Source of the DNA: Desulfuromonadales bacterium
GTDB taxonomy: Bacteria; Desulfobacterota; Desulfuromonadia; Desulfuromonadales; UBA2294
Reading direction: 5' to 3'
Assembly (NCBI GenBank): GCA_030591795.1
Contig: JAUVAJ010000104.1
Location: 1 to 6,612, forward strand
DNA length: 6,612 nucleotides
The notes beneath the pieces were generated by a model, which saw only the letters and a list, made by a program, of their open reading frames with translations, ran no database searches and was not told where the DNA came from. The translations under genes and the position numbers were made by a program. Positions 6,584-6,612 of this stretch are shown here, piece after piece (position 1 is the first letter of the stretch; every line of letters begins with the position of its first letter).

Positions 6584-6612
6584 ATGAATTTTGAATGGTT
6601 CGTCAGCCTGCG
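6584..6612 (+). CDS. LolC/LolE-type lipoprotein-releasing ABC permease, 5' fragment
   Basis: Only nine full codons are present, MNFEWFVSL, followed by CG of a codon that is probably Arg. This matches the start of LolC/E family permeases in Desulfuromonadales as I remember them (x-F-E-x-F-V-S-L-R-Y-L), and lysS followed by lolC-lolD is a familiar order in that group. LolCDE-type transporters extract mature lipoproteins from the inner membrane for delivery to the outer membrane. GGAG at 6567-6570 is the only SD candidate and is 13 nt from the ATG, a rather long spacing. The gene runs off the window, so the call rests on a short N-terminus plus context, and lolC cannot be told from lolE. Confidence 0.65.

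Overview
The window looks like a conserved housekeeping stretch from a Gram-negative bacterium, most likely a member of Desulfuromonadales (Thermodesulfobacteriota; the Desulfuromonas/Pelobacter/Geobacter neighbourhood). The evidence is the gene order corC(ybeX)-like, lnt, prfB, lysS, lolC/E, the RF2 and LysRS sequences, and the first residues of the last gene (MNFEWFVSL), which match LolC/E permeases of that group as I remember them. The assignment is inference from sequence reading; no search was run.

Layout, all on the + strand. Positions 1-223 hold no convincing gene. Most of that stretch is an imperfect palindromic element (24-211) with 22-bp terminal inverted repeats ending in TAATTA; it looks like a small non-autonomous mobile element or dispersed repeat, and its right end abuts the ribosome binding site of the first gene. 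Next come a CBS-domain CorC/HlyC protein with a TTG start (224-1084) and, 2 nt later, apolipoprotein N-acyltransferase Lnt (1087-2616). A short gap carries a good sigma-70-type promoter (perfect TATAAT at 2648-2653). It leads into prfB (2681-3776), which encodes RF2 through the classic +1 programmed frameshift at an in-frame TGA. After 26-29 nt comes an unrecognised lipoprotein of about 412 residues with Ig-like modules (3806-5044), then lysS (5078-6562), and finally the first nine codons of a lolC/E-type gene (6584 to the window edge).

Two themes run through the block. The first is translation: RF2 and LysRS. The second is the lipoprotein pathway: Lnt performs the last acylation, the Ig-like protein has a clear lipobox and is a likely substrate, and LolC/E belongs to the exporter that releases mature lipoproteins from the inner membrane. 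The Ig-like lipoprotein is the accessory piece in an otherwise standard cluster.

I see no CRISPR array, tRNA, rRNA, phage gene or defence system. The most interesting items are the palindromic element ahead of corC, the prfB recoding site, the SPY variant of the RF2 stop-recognition tripeptide, and the uncharacterised lipoprotein.
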